From NCBI GenBank assembly GCA_963971575.1, contig OZ020624.1, forward strand, positions 11,742,625 to 11,806,624: a stretch of DNA of 64,000 nucleotides. Direction: 5' to 3'. The notes beneath the pieces were generated by a model. The model saw nothing but the letters and a program-made list of their open reading frames with translations. It made no database searches and was not told the origin of the DNA. Both the position numbers and the translations under genes were made by a program. The DNA is from Liopterus haemorrhoidalis (lineage: Eukaryota; Arthropoda; Insecta; Coleoptera; Dytiscidae). Numbering within the stretch: the stretch's first letter is position 1; each line of letters starts with the position of its first letter. Shown one piece after another: positions 53,370 through 62,280 of the stretch.

Positions 53370-53738
53370 ATGGAGAAGTTTATTGCATTAGTTGTCGAAA
53401 ACAAATTTTTGTATAACAAAACGAGCAGAAATTTTAAAAATAAAATAAAAAAAAAGCAGCACAGTGGGATGAAATAGGAAAGTGCTTCAATTTAAGTGAT
53501 AAGTTTACTGATCCGCTGCTGAGCCCCACGTTCTGTGAAGTGGAAAGGCAGACAGAGAGCAGACCTTATTGAATTTCAAAATAATTTAAATAAAAAACTG
53601 TTGATCATGGGATCAGAGGTCTACGTTAAGAGCTTCTGTAATCAAATAGAGCAGGAAATGCTACAAATGCCGGAAGGAAATATGGAAGAAATCACAGATG
53701 GGGTATTGGAACTCCTAATAAAACGAGGAAGGAAATAA
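53370..53738 (+). pseudogene. MADF-like DNA-binding protein relic
   Basis: ATG 53370 opens EKFIALVVENKFLYNKTSRN, matching the start of MADF domains (L-I-x-L-V-x-x-x-P-x-L-Y-x). The A9 run at 53447-53455 shifts the frame; the next frame continues QWDEIGKCFNLSDKF, the second MADF helix. The centre of the domain is lost. The frame 53535-53738 ends with SFCNQIEQEMLQMP...VLELLIKRGRK, which could be the C-terminal helix of the same protein. MADF proteins are transcription factors or Harbinger partners; which of these applies is unknown. Confidence 0.5.
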
Positions 53739-54004
53739 GTCAAAATTTAAAATTCAATTAAATTGAATTTGCTAAAACCAAGAAATTGACAGATTAAATT
53801 ATTTCAATTGTTAGGAAATACTCTTATTTGATTGTCTAAATGCAAAACATGTACAAACATCTACAGAACGTATCAATGTTGGCGTGAATTAACTGTGGAC
53901 AGGTCACTCTGAGATTTGAGAATACCGATTTTACATTTGTTTGTCTGCCCGCCTACGAGAGGAGTTAACTCCATGGTTATTTAACTGAGAGAACAGATGC
54001 AATA
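53739..54004. other. Short non-coding stretch
   Basis: No gene or repeat recognised before the errantivirus-like sequence starts. Confidence 0.4.
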
Positions 54005-54019
54005 GCTGATCACTTGTAG

Positions 54020-54283
54020 AACGAAAATTGTGAGTCAAGATAAAATTTACCACAAATTCCTAAACACGTGTTCGTAAAGAATAAACAAAAACAAAGAAAA
54101 ACAAAAAATATATTCAAGTCAGAATCCCTTGTCGACATTAATAAAGAACTCAAAGTAGGTAAAATCAAAACCAAGCACGGTAATACTAAAGAAAAAATAC
54201 ACCTTTCCAATATAAAACGTCCTAGACAAAAATCTAACGATATTAACATACTTCCAGGTTGTTCACACTCGGAAGAGCAGTAG
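54020..54283 (+). pseudogene. Errantivirus-like Pol C-terminal tail (after integrase)
   Basis: About 70-85 codons rich in Lys/Arg/Asn end at TAG 54281-54283 and contain HLSNIKRPRQ, the usual closing K/R-rich tail of errantiviral Pol after the integrase domain. The tail contains TTCCAG|GT at 54253-54260, in the position of the splice acceptor used for subgenomic env mRNA in errantiviruses. Env coding begins in another frame at this point. No integrase core is present. Confidence 0.6.
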
Positions 54284-54505
54284 AAATACGAGACCTTACT
54301 GAAAATTTGGGCATATTACCAATCAAATTGGGTCCTGCAAAATTGGAAAAAACAACTCATACGTTCATTCATTATTACAATCTCGAAAAATTATTCAATC
54401 AAAACGGAAACTTGAATAAACAATATATGAATTTGAAATCAACAACATCCAATGCTACTAAATATCACAAAGAATTGGAGAACTATAATAAAATTATAGA
54501 ATTTA

Positions 54506-54711
54506 TGTGGGAATGGGCAGGTCTCCGCCTATGGTCTGAGGAGTCGAACGGCACGGGGAGGGAGAGACGGAATGTAGATGTGGGTGTACGTGTGAAGTTT
54601 GATGTGTCCGCGACGAAGTTTTTCTTTAGTAATTAATTAACCATTTAATGTAATTTAGTTTAATAAATTTTGTTTTGCACTCTTAATATATCTGTTCCTG
54701 AATAACCCACA
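54506..54711 (+). repeat. 5' LTR of the intact Gypsy
   Basis: 206 bp, terminal inverted hexamers TGTGGG/CCCACA, AATAAA at about 54662, TTTA duplication on the left. Identical by eye to 59217-59422. Confidence 0.95.
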
Positions 54712-54717
54712 AGTTTT

Positions 54718-54737
54718 TGGGGGCTCGTAACCGGGAT
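54718..54737 (+). promoter_or_regulatory. Primer-binding site (tRNA-Pro-like start)
   Basis: TGGGGGCTCGTAACCGGGAT lies 6 nt after the 5' LTR. Its first 11 bases equal the complement of a tRNA-Pro 3' end (TGGGGGCTCGT), and the end CCGGGAT matches too, apart from a 2-nt difference in length between them. The related LTR at 61162-61374 is followed by TGGGGGCTCAATCGCGG at 61379. Confidence 0.65.
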
Positions 54738-54828
54738 ATACGGGTAACAGAATGTTAAGTGATGTTTATAAAACAAAGTGAAAGTGATAAGTGGTTAAAT
54801 TAGAAGTGCCTATGTGGACTTAAACTGT

Positions 54829-54955
54829 GTTAGATGAAATTAGATGCAAAAGTTAGATGATAAAAACATTAGATGCAAAGATTAGATGAAAAAACTTAGA
54901 TGTGATATTTAGATGTTGAACATTAGATGAAAGAAGGACACTTGTTAGATGTTTA
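54829..54955. repeat. TTAGATG repeats in the Gypsy leader
   Basis: Nine copies of TTAGATG occur in about 125 bp, with irregular 3-14 nt A-rich spacers, in the untranslated leader between PBS and Gag. Confidence 0.85.
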
Positions 54956-55227
54956 ATAGTATTTTAGAGGACATAAACATAAGTTGTGGATGAAAAACAT
55001 TGTACTAGGTGCTGTAAAAGTGAATAACATTGTTAAAATTCGAATTGTATACGTGTATAACCTCTAAAATTGGGCGCGGTTACTGCATTTGCCGGTAAAA
55101 TTTAGTTCGAGTAGCATCCGTGCTTGTGCGGCGGCGCCAGTTACTAAGCAAAGCGCGTAGAGATACATTAGCCAGTGGCGGCGTAAAATTTGTTTGAATT
55201 TAATTTAATTTGCTAAATTTGATCGAA

Positions 55228-58200
55228 ATGTCGGAAGATAAAGCCGAAAAGCAATTAAATATGGCCGATAGCGTGAATGAAAGTGAAAAACTATTACTTA
55301 TGCGCGAAATTGAACTGTTAAAGCGTGAAAATGAAATATTCAAGCGAGAACAAATGATTGAACGGAAAAGTTGGTTCAGCTTAAGAGATGTGGAAGATAG
55401 CTTGCCAAAGTACAGCGGTGATATGAATTTTCCGGTTGAAAAATGGCTGCTTGACATAGAAGAAAACAGTCAAATGTTTGGTTGGGACGAACCACACATG
55501 CTGATAGGAGCTAAAAAGTTACTTTGCGGTACGGCTAAAATATGGTTGAATTCTATGCCCATCATAAAGTCGTGGAAGATGTTTAAAGCAGAAATTACAT
55601 CCGAATTTGGTAACAAGGCTAACAGCGCTGATGTCCACCGGGAATTAAGCCGAAGGAAGAAAAAGACCGATGAAAGCTTGCAAGAATATGTTCTTCACAT
55701 GGCCGCTATTGCTAAAAAAATATGTTTAGATACAGAATCGCTCATACAGTATATCGTAGATGGAATACCAGACCAGGAGTGCAATAAAATTATTTTGTAC
55801 AATGCGAAAGATTTAGCAGAGCTGAAAAAGAACATGGTTGTATACGAAAGAATGAAAAATAGAGGTAAGAATACCGATAATAGAACAGCACAGGTACAGA
55901 AGAAGGGCGACGAAGAACGAATGAAGAAAAATGAGACATGCTTCAATTGTGGAGGCACAGGACATAAAAGGCGAGACTGTAAGTTGTTAGAGAGGGGTCC
56001 AAGATGTTATGTCTGTCGTCAGTACGGGCACATTGCAGCTAAATGTTCTCGTCAAACGACAAGCCAAACAGAAGAAGAGAGGGAAAAGAAGCGAACAAGC
56101 ATGCAGGTAGAGCAGCAATTAGAAGTAAAGGTAGATAGAACTTATAAGAAGATTAAGATTGAAGGCGAAGAAGTAGATGCATTGATAGACACAGGTAGCT
56201 GCGTCAATTTAATAAGGTGCGATGAGTACTTCCGGATTGGTGCCCCAAAGGTCAACAAGGAGGTAAAAAAATTATCAGGTATTGGGCAAGTTGAGGTTAA
56301 AACTTTAGGTGCTTTTGATGCATGTGCACTAATTGATAATACAGATTATAAAATGACATGGCATATTGTTAGCGACACTGCTATGCCAATGCGATGCATA
56401 GTTGGCAAAGAATTGTTAGAGCTTGCAACTTTAACAATTAATCAAGCTGGAATTTTAGTGGAAAAAATTATTCCGATGATGCAAATTGATATAGAAGTAA
56501 ATAAAAACGTGTTGAACGTTGGAAATGCCAATTATGAAAATATTATTTCGGAATTGATTGAAAACTATACACCGAGACAAGTTAAATCAACCGAAGTGCA
56601 ACTGAAAATAACTTTGAAGGATGATGCACCGATTGCCCAAAGACCTCGAAGGTTACCACCGAAGGAAAACCTCGAAGTAGAGAAACAAGTTGACGACTGG
56701 CTGCGAAGTGGCATAATTCGACCAAGTTGCTCCGAATTCTCTAGTCCTGTAGTACCAGTAAAGAAAAAGGATGGTTCCATTAGAACATGCATTGATTTTA
56801 GAAAATTAAATAAGGTGGTCATACGGGACAGATATCCATTACCCGTAATAGAGGACGAAATTGATAAGCTGCAAAAATCAAGTATATTCACTACACTCGA
56901 TCTGAAGAACGGCTTCTTTCATGTTCCTGTGGAAGAGAATAGCCGCAAATATACTTCGTTTGTGACAAGTACAGGGCAATACGAATTTATCAGAATGCCT
57001 TTTGGTTTCTGTAACAGCCCTTCTACATTTCAGAGATTTGTGAACAGCATATTTAGGCCACTTGCACAGAAAGGGATCATAGCTATTTACCTAGATGATA
57101 TCATCGTACTGGCAGAGAATGAAGAACAGGCTATGGAAAATTTGAAGACTGTTTTGAAATTAGCCGCAGATTACGGCTTGGAAATAAATTGGGCTAAGTG
57201 CCAGTTCCTGAGCACGAAAATAAGCTATTTGGGATATGAAATAGAGAATGGATCTATTCGACCCAATGCAAAGAAGGTTGAAGCTGTATTAAAATATCCA
57301 GAACCACGAGATGTCAAACAAATACAACAATTTTTAGGACTCACAGGATACTTCCGTAAGTTCATTGAGGGATATTCGATGATTGCGAAGCCTCTTAGCG
57401 ACATTCTAAAGAAGAAGGTACCCTTTCAATTTGGAACTGATGAAAAGATGGCGATGTCAGTTTTAAAAATGAAATTAGCAGATGGACCAGTGTTGAAAAT
57501 TTTTCAAGATGGTTTGGAAACTGAATTACACACAGATACTTCAAGGTATGGGCTAGGAGCTATCTTATTTCAAAAGAGCACAGATGATCAGAAACTGCAC
57601 CCAGTACACTACTACAGTAAAAAGACAAGTGAGTGCGAACGAAAGTACTCGAGTTATGAACTTGAGGTACTAGCAGTAGTGAGAGCATTGAAGAAATTCC
57701 GTAATTATTTACTGGGAAATAAGTTCAAATTGGTAACAGATTGTGCAGCGCTGAAGATGACACTAGCTAAAGCTGATATAACCAATCGAATTGCACGATG
57801 GGCTTTGATACTTGAAGAATACGAATACTCAGTGGAACATAGACCAGGCGATCGACTACCACACGTTGATGCCTTATCACGTATCACCATTATGACAATT
57901 TTAGAAGATAGCGTTAAGGCAAGAATAGAGAAAGCTCAGAAAGAAGATGAAGAATGCCAGAAAATTTTGAGAGAATTAGAAGAGGGCGTAAGTACAGACT
58001 ATAGCTTGAGAAGAGGTGTTATGTACAAATTTGAAGCAGGGAAAGATTTGTTAGTCATACCAAAGAAGTTGCAACATGAGATTATACGGAAATGTCACGA
58101 CTTCGGACATTTTGGCACCAAGAAAACTAAGGAACTTATAACAGCTGAGTATTTTATTCCTAAATTGGATAAGAAAATTAGGTCTGTTATTGCTAACTGC

Positions 58201-59250
58201 GTACCGTGTATCATGGTCTCAACGAAGGCTGGTAAGAAGGAATGCTTACTTAATCCAATTGAAAAAGATGGAGGTCCGCTTGATACGTTTCATATTGACC
58301 ATCTCGGACCACTACCTTCTAGTCATAAGCAATACAAGTACATCCTATCGGTTGTGGATGGCTTCACCAAATATGTGTGGCTGTTCCCAACAAAAACGAC
58401 GAACACTCAAGAGGTGATTGACAAGTTAGAGATTACCAAAAGAACTTTTGGCAATCCCCGAAGAATTGTTTCCGATAGAGGTGCAGCATTTAAATCCAAG
58501 GAATTCGAAGCATACCTTGAGAAAGAAGGTATAAAGCATTATTTAATTACAACAGGCGTTCCTCGTGGAAACGGACAAGTTGAAAGAATACACCAGACTG
58601 TGATATCTTCCTTGTCAAAGTTAAGTATTGAAAATCCTATGGATTGGTATAAGCATGTTAATGACGTCCAACGATTTTTGAATGCTTCATACCAGAGAAG
58701 TATAGACACAACTCCCTTTGAGTTGATGGTAGGAACCAAGATGAGAAATAAAGAAAATATAAGAATAAGAGAAATCCTAGAAGAAGAAAATAGAAGAGTG
58801 TTTGAAGACAGTAGAGAGGAGCTAAGATTAAATGCAAGAAAGCAAATAGAAAAGGTGCAAGAAGAAAATAGACAAAATTTTAATAAGAAAAGAAAGAAGG
58901 CCAAGCAGTACCACGTTGGGGATTTGGTAGCGATCAAGAGGACTCAGTTTGGGCCTGGCCTAAAGCTATACCCAAAATATTTAGGTCCATACAAGGTACG
59001 TACTGTCAACCTGAAAGATCGATATATTGTAGCACATCAGGGACGAGGGGAAGGCCCTAGAAACACCACCACCAGTGCTGACTTTATGAAGCCCTGGGAA
59101 GACTTTCCAGATGACAGTTCTGATTCCGAAGCAGAAGCAACCGAGGACGATAACAACATAACAACAGACAGCAAGACCCAACATCCGAGGCGGAAGTTGC
59201 TGCAGAACGGCCGAGCTGTGGGAATGGGCAGGTCTCCGCCTATGGTCTGA
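55228..59250 (+). CDS. Gypsy Gag-Pol polyprotein, single intact ORF
   Basis: 1340 codons from ATG 55228 (the frame is open from 55210, but that codon is TTG). Order: coiled N-terminus (KLLLMREIELLKRENEIFKR); retrotransposon Gag domain (EKWLLDIEENSQMFGW, YVLHMAAIAKKICLD); two CCHC knuckles (C238-C251, C260-C273); aspartic protease with LIDTGS (D321); RT with KKKDGSIRTCIDFRKLN and YLDD at about 621-624; RNase H with TDTSRYGLGAIL (D770); integrase HHCC finger from about H957 and D1024, D1083, E1119 (D-x35-E); a GPY/F-like C-terminal region (LYPKYLGPYKVRTV). All catalytic residues are in place and no frameshift separates Gag from Pol. The last 11 codons and the TGA lie inside the 3' LTR. Confidence 0.95.
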   Translation: MSEDKAEKQLNMADSVNESEKLLLMREIELLKRENEIFKREQMIERKSWFSLRDVEDSLPKYSGDMNFPVEKWLLDIEENSQMFGWDEPHMLIGAKKLLCGTAKIWLNSMPIIKSWKMFKAEITSEFGNKANSADVHRELSRRKKKTDESLQEYVLHMAAIAKKICLDTESLIQYIVDGIPDQECNKIILYNAKDLAELKKNMVVYERMKNRGKNTDNRTAQVQKKGDEERMKKNETCFNCGGTGHKRRDCKLLERGPRCYVCRQYGHIAAKCSRQTTSQTEEEREKKRTSMQVEQQLEVKVDRTYKKIKIEGEEVDALIDTGSCVNLIRCDEYFRIGAPKVNKEVKKLSGIGQVEVKTLGAFDACALIDNTDYKMTWHIVSDTAMPMRCIVGKELLELATLTINQAGILVEKIIPMMQIDIEVNKNVLNVGNANYENIISELIENYTPRQVKSTEVQLKITLKDDAPIAQRPRRLPPKENLEVEKQVDDWLRSGIIRPSCSEFSSPVVPVKKKDGSIRTCIDFRKLNKVVIRDRYPLPVIEDEIDKLQKSSIFTTLDLKNGFFHVPVEENSRKYTSFVTSTGQYEFIRMPFGFCNSPSTFQRFVNSIFRPLAQKGIIAIYLDDIIVLAENEEQAMENLKTVLKLAADYGLEINWAKCQFLSTKISYLGYEIENGSIRPNAKKVEAVLKYPEPRDVKQIQQFLGLTGYFRKFIEGYSMIAKPLSDILKKKVPFQFGTDEKMAMSVLKMKLADGPVLKIFQDGLETELHTDTSRYGLGAILFQKSTDDQKLHPVHYYSKKTSECERKYSSYELEVLAVVRALKKFRNYLLGNKFKLVTDCAALKMTLAKADITNRIARWALILEEYEYSVEHRPGDRLPHVDALSRITIMTILEDSVKARIEKAQKEDEECQKILRELEEGVSTDYSLRRGVMYKFEAGKDLLVIPKKLQHEIIRKCHDFGHFGTKKTKELITAEYFIPKLDKKIRSVIANCVPCIMVSTKAGKKECLLNPIEKDGGPLDTFHIDHLGPLPSSHKQYKYILSVVDGFTKYVWLFPTKTTNTQEVIDKLEITKRTFGNPRRIVSDRGAAFKSKEFEAYLEKEGIKHYLITTGVPRGNGQVERIHQTVISSLSKLSIENPMDWYKHVNDVQRFLNASYQRSIDTTPFELMVGTKMRNKENIRIREILEEENRRVFEDSREELRLNARKQIEKVQEENRQNFNKKRKKAKQYHVGDLVAIKRTQFGPGLKLYPKYLGPYKVRTVNLKDRYIVAHQGRGEGPRNTTTSADFMKPWEDFPDDSSDSEAEATEDDNNITTDSKTQHPRRKLLQNGRAVGMGRSPPMV

Positions 59251-59422
59251 GGAGTCGAACGGCACGGGGAGGGAGAGACGGAATGTAGATGTGGGTGTAC
59301 GTGTGAAGTTTGATGTGTCCGCGACGAAGTTTTTCTTTAGTAATTAATTAACCATTTAATGTAATTTAGTTTAATAAATTTTGTTTTGCACTCTTAATAT
59401 ATCTGTTCCTGAATAACCCACA
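59217..59422 (+). repeat. 3' LTR of the intact Gypsy
   Basis: Same 206 bp as the 5' LTR. The Gag-Pol stop codon is at 59248-59250 within it. The bases just before it (GAACGGCCGAGC) are not a typical polypurine tract. Confidence 0.95.
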
Positions 59423-60867
59423 TTTATTCAAAATGACATTAAATCAAAAATTAATAACATTAAAGTATATGCAGAATCAGGAAAAACGCACAGAATTAAG
59501 AGAGGCCTTATTGACGGACTAGGTTCAGCTTTTAAATTTATTACTGGAAATTTAGATGCCGAAGATGGCAGAAGATATAACCAAATTTTAGAACATTTAC
59601 AAGATAATCAAGATAACTTGCAAAGCCAATTAAAACAAGCCTACTCTGTTAACAATAAAATTATAGAAAAATTTAATAACACTATTTTAGATATTCAACA
59701 TAATGATGAAATTCTTAGGTCCAAAATTATTCAACTTAGTGAAACTATAAATGAATTTCATCTTCAAAACTTATTTTATACTAAATATTATATGATCAAT
59801 TAATTATACTTTATAACTCAATTCTGAACATACTTCAGGATATTGAGAATTCAATTAGCTTTTGTAAATTAAGGACCTTACATCCTAGTATTATACAACC
59901 GGACGAATTATTACAAGAATTACAAGGCATTTCAAAATTTTATAAATCCCAATTATCGTTTCAGCCAAAACGAGAAAATATATTAGAAATAGAATCATTA
60001 CTAAAAGTAAATTGTAAAATTGAATATACAAGAATTATTTATTTCTTATCAATACCTATTAACTTAAAAACAAACTTTGAACTTTACTATTTACATTCAA
60101 TACCTACGAAACATGATTCAAAATATTACACAATAATTCCAAATGCAAGGAATTTATTAAAATCAAATAATCAAATTATACCTCTAACCGACATGTGCGT
60201 GCGAAACAGAATATTTCAATGTCCAGCTAGATTTCAAGCTCACTTCCAAGCTACATGCGAAGAAGAAATATTGAAGCAACAGACTTCAAATAGTTGTCAT
60301 TATACAAGACTAGACATAAAACAGAACCACATTGAAATCATCCCGGAGACTAATAAATATTTGGCAATATTTCCAAAATTAGAAAAAATTACATTAAAGT
60401 GCTCCGATAGTACCAGCATTAAATCCCTAATTGGGATTCATTTAATAAAAAATGATGATAATTGCGAAATCATATTTAGGAAACAAAACTTGGCAACAAT
60501 AAAAGGAAGCCAAGGAAAACAATTAATATTACCCAAACTAGACTTTATGATGGAAGCCTCAAAAATAACAAATTTTTCAATAAATCTTAATCCACTGAAG
60601 TTTGAAGATATTTCAATTAATCCAATTACGCCAATCAAGCATCCATCATTCAATTCATTTCGCGATCCAAACATCTGGACAACATTCCTGATACTGGCGG
60701 CAACCATCCTCGGAATATTTATGATAGTAAAATGGCACCAATTCTGTAAATCGAGAAATTACCTACGATTTCGGAATCCACCAATAATTCGAAAATTCCA
60801 AAGACAAGATGATCAATTCCAAGGTGAAGAAATCGACATCACTCTTCCAGAGGGGGCTTCTTTCTAA

Positions 60868-61161
60868 GAAGGGAGGAGTTATAGGACCAGTCCTATATGG
60901 ACCCTTATGAGTTACATAATATTACACCATCTGACATAATTCAGAAACATGATGACAGCATGCCAAGTCAGCACAACCTCAACATGATCTAATGAAAAAC
61001 TTGAATCATTTGAAGATAACACAATAATATATAAGTACTAATGTTAGACTGTAAATCATTCTTAATATTTCCATCGTCACGATGTAATCAAATTGTAATA
61101 AACTATTAATTAAATATTGTAATTAATTAAAGTCATATCTTATGTAGTCGTATCTTATATA
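60868..61161 (+). repeat. 3' end and LTR-like sequence of errantivirus-like element 2
   Basis: GAAGGGAGGAG directly after the env stop is a good polypurine tract. AGTTATAG from 60879 is a plausible LTR start (errantiviral LTRs commonly begin AGTTA/AGTNA), containing a 7-bp hairpin ATAGGAC-CA-GTCCTAT. The right limit is set by the next LTR at 61162. The 5' LTR is not in the window. Confidence 0.5.
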
Positions 61162-61374
61162 TGTGGGAATTTACCCTGAATCTGGCCCTGATGCGTTGCG
61201 AAACCAGGTGATCGCCGGAAGACACACAGTCGCACACAGTCGGTCGTATTAAGTCAACGGTCAAACATAGAACGTCGTAACATTATTCTTGTTAATGAAT
61301 TATTTACATTGTTTTTTATTAAATTATTTTAAAACTATTTGTGTTTTCTTACAATTCACCGAACCACTCCCACA
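61162..61374 (+). repeat. LTR of a second, related Gypsy element
   Basis: 213 bp beginning TGTGGGAAT and ending CTCCCACA. It shares termini with the intact Gypsy LTR but a different body, so it is a related family. TGGGGGCTCAATCGCGG (61379) 4 nt downstream is the PBS. It acts as the 5' LTR of the truncated element that follows. Confidence 0.75.
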
Positions 61375-62280
61375 AAATTGGGGGCTCAATCGCGGATTTT
61401 AATATGATATAAACAGAGTCTAAAATGAAGTGTTAAGTTAAAAAAAAAAATAAGTGGAGTAACAGTGTAAGTTAGTTAGTTAGTTAAAATTTTTGGCGCA
61501 CAGCAACGAAGGCTATTTGCGCCTAACGCAGCCCATTTAAATGACTACACTACATATTAAAAACAATAAATTAAACAATCAATAAAAAGATAAAATCAAT
61601 AACATTACGAGTACTCAATAAAATAAATCTTGCACAGACAAACACAAATAAATAAGATAAAAGGTCTGCTCGAAAATTTGAACAGACTCAGGGTGATAGT
61701 GAGAGGCTGTAAAGGGGCCAATTACCATCGAATATCACAGTTGAGAAATAGAACACATTAAAATAGTGAAATAGTGAATAGTGAAGTTAAGTTGTGAAAT
61801 AAGTGGAGAAACAGTAGAAAAAGAAGTGGAGAAACAGTAGAAAATAAGTGGAGAAACAGTAGAAAAACAGTGAGAAGTTGTGAAATAAGTGGAGAAACAG
61901 TTGTAAGAAAGACGTTAATAAAAGATTAAAGTAGATAAACAGTGAAAACTTGAAAAGAAGTAAATAAAGCTGTAAAAAACAGATAAGTACATAGTTTAAG
62001 GCCGAAATAATAAAGAACATTGACTGTAGATAAAATTGATTTAAGTTGCATGATCAATAACATTAATATTTTTAAATATTTGTGTAAAATATTTTGCGAC
62101 GTAGTTTTGCATGAAAAAGCTGGAGAAAAAGTGGATAGAAAAGAAAAGGAAACGAAAAGTATGCAAGTTACTGAAAACTCGTCAGAAGACAGGATGTACA
62201 AAACGGTTGAGTTAAACCAAGTTCCAATTAAAGCATTGATCGACACCGGCAGTGATGTAAACCTAATCCGTGTTACGTAA
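61375..62280 (+). pseudogene. Truncated Gypsy element 4: leader and protease fragment
   Basis: The leader carries repeats of AAGTGGAGAAACAGTAG(AAAA) at 61455-61470 and 61800-61900, interrupted by I-like copy D. The frame 62020-62280 ends with VPIKALIDTGSDVNLIRVT, an aspartic protease active site very like that of the intact Gypsy (ALIDTGS.VNLIR). All of Gag and everything after the protease start are missing. The sequence after 62280 is unrelated. Confidence 0.7.
61471..61764 (-). mobile_element. I-like copy D (3'-end only, ~294 bp)
   Basis: (TAAC)n tail at 61471-61486, then the family 3' block TTGGCGCACAGCAACGAAGG and 3' UTR matching copy B up to its AACACATTAAAATA (15804-15816 region), where it is truncated. 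Same orientation as A, B, C1 and C2. No coding sequence. Confidence 0.85.

Larger units (their letters stand above)
54506..59422 (+). mobile_element. Complete Ty3/Gypsy retrotransposon (4917 bp)
   Basis: 206-bp LTRs at 54506-54711 and 59217-59422 that I read as identical, each TGTGGG...CCCACA, flanked by TTTA (54502-54505 and 59423-59426). A PBS-like site follows the 5' LTR, then a leader with TTAGATG repeats and one uninterrupted Gag-Pol ORF. Identical LTRs and an open ORF mean a very recent insertion. No env. It landed in the env gene of an errantivirus-like element. Confidence 0.95.
54259..60867 (+). pseudogene. Errantivirus-like envelope (F-type) gene, split and frameshifted
   Basis: Coding parts are 54259-54505 and 59427-60867, separated by the Gypsy insertion. 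The frame is continuous across the insertion once one TTTA copy is discounted, so env was open at the time. Visible features: a basic cleavage-type site RIKR at about 59492-59503 followed by a Gly-containing stretch, as in errantiviral and baculovirus F-type envelopes; helical heptad-like sequence downstream; and a C-terminal transmembrane segment at about 60670-60733 followed by a basic cytoplasmic tail ending at TAA 60865-60867. A frameshift near 59795-59820 breaks the middle. With the insertion and the frameshift no functional protein can be made. Confidence 0.75.
54005..61161 (+). mobile_element. Errantivirus-like Gypsy element 2 (3' part), split by an intact Gypsy element
   Basis: The Pol C-terminus (54005-54283), env (54259-60867, interrupted) and 3' LTR-like sequence (from about 60879) of one endogenous, retrovirus-like element. 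Everything 5' of the integrase tail is missing. The intact Gypsy at 54506-59422 lies inside env with a TTTA duplication. It may belong to the same family as Gypsy element 1 (32583-36655), which keeps the complementary Gag/protease/RNase H parts, but there is no overlapping region to test this. Confidence 0.8.

Noticed and set aside
55210..55227. Start of Gag-Pol at 55210
   Set aside because: The codon there is TTG; the first ATG is at 55228 and is followed by a normal Gag N-terminus.
61375..61470. TSD for I-like copy D
   Set aside because: The leader repeats of the host Gypsy (AGTGGAG/AACAGTG) give spurious short matches on both sides; no unambiguous duplication can be defined.
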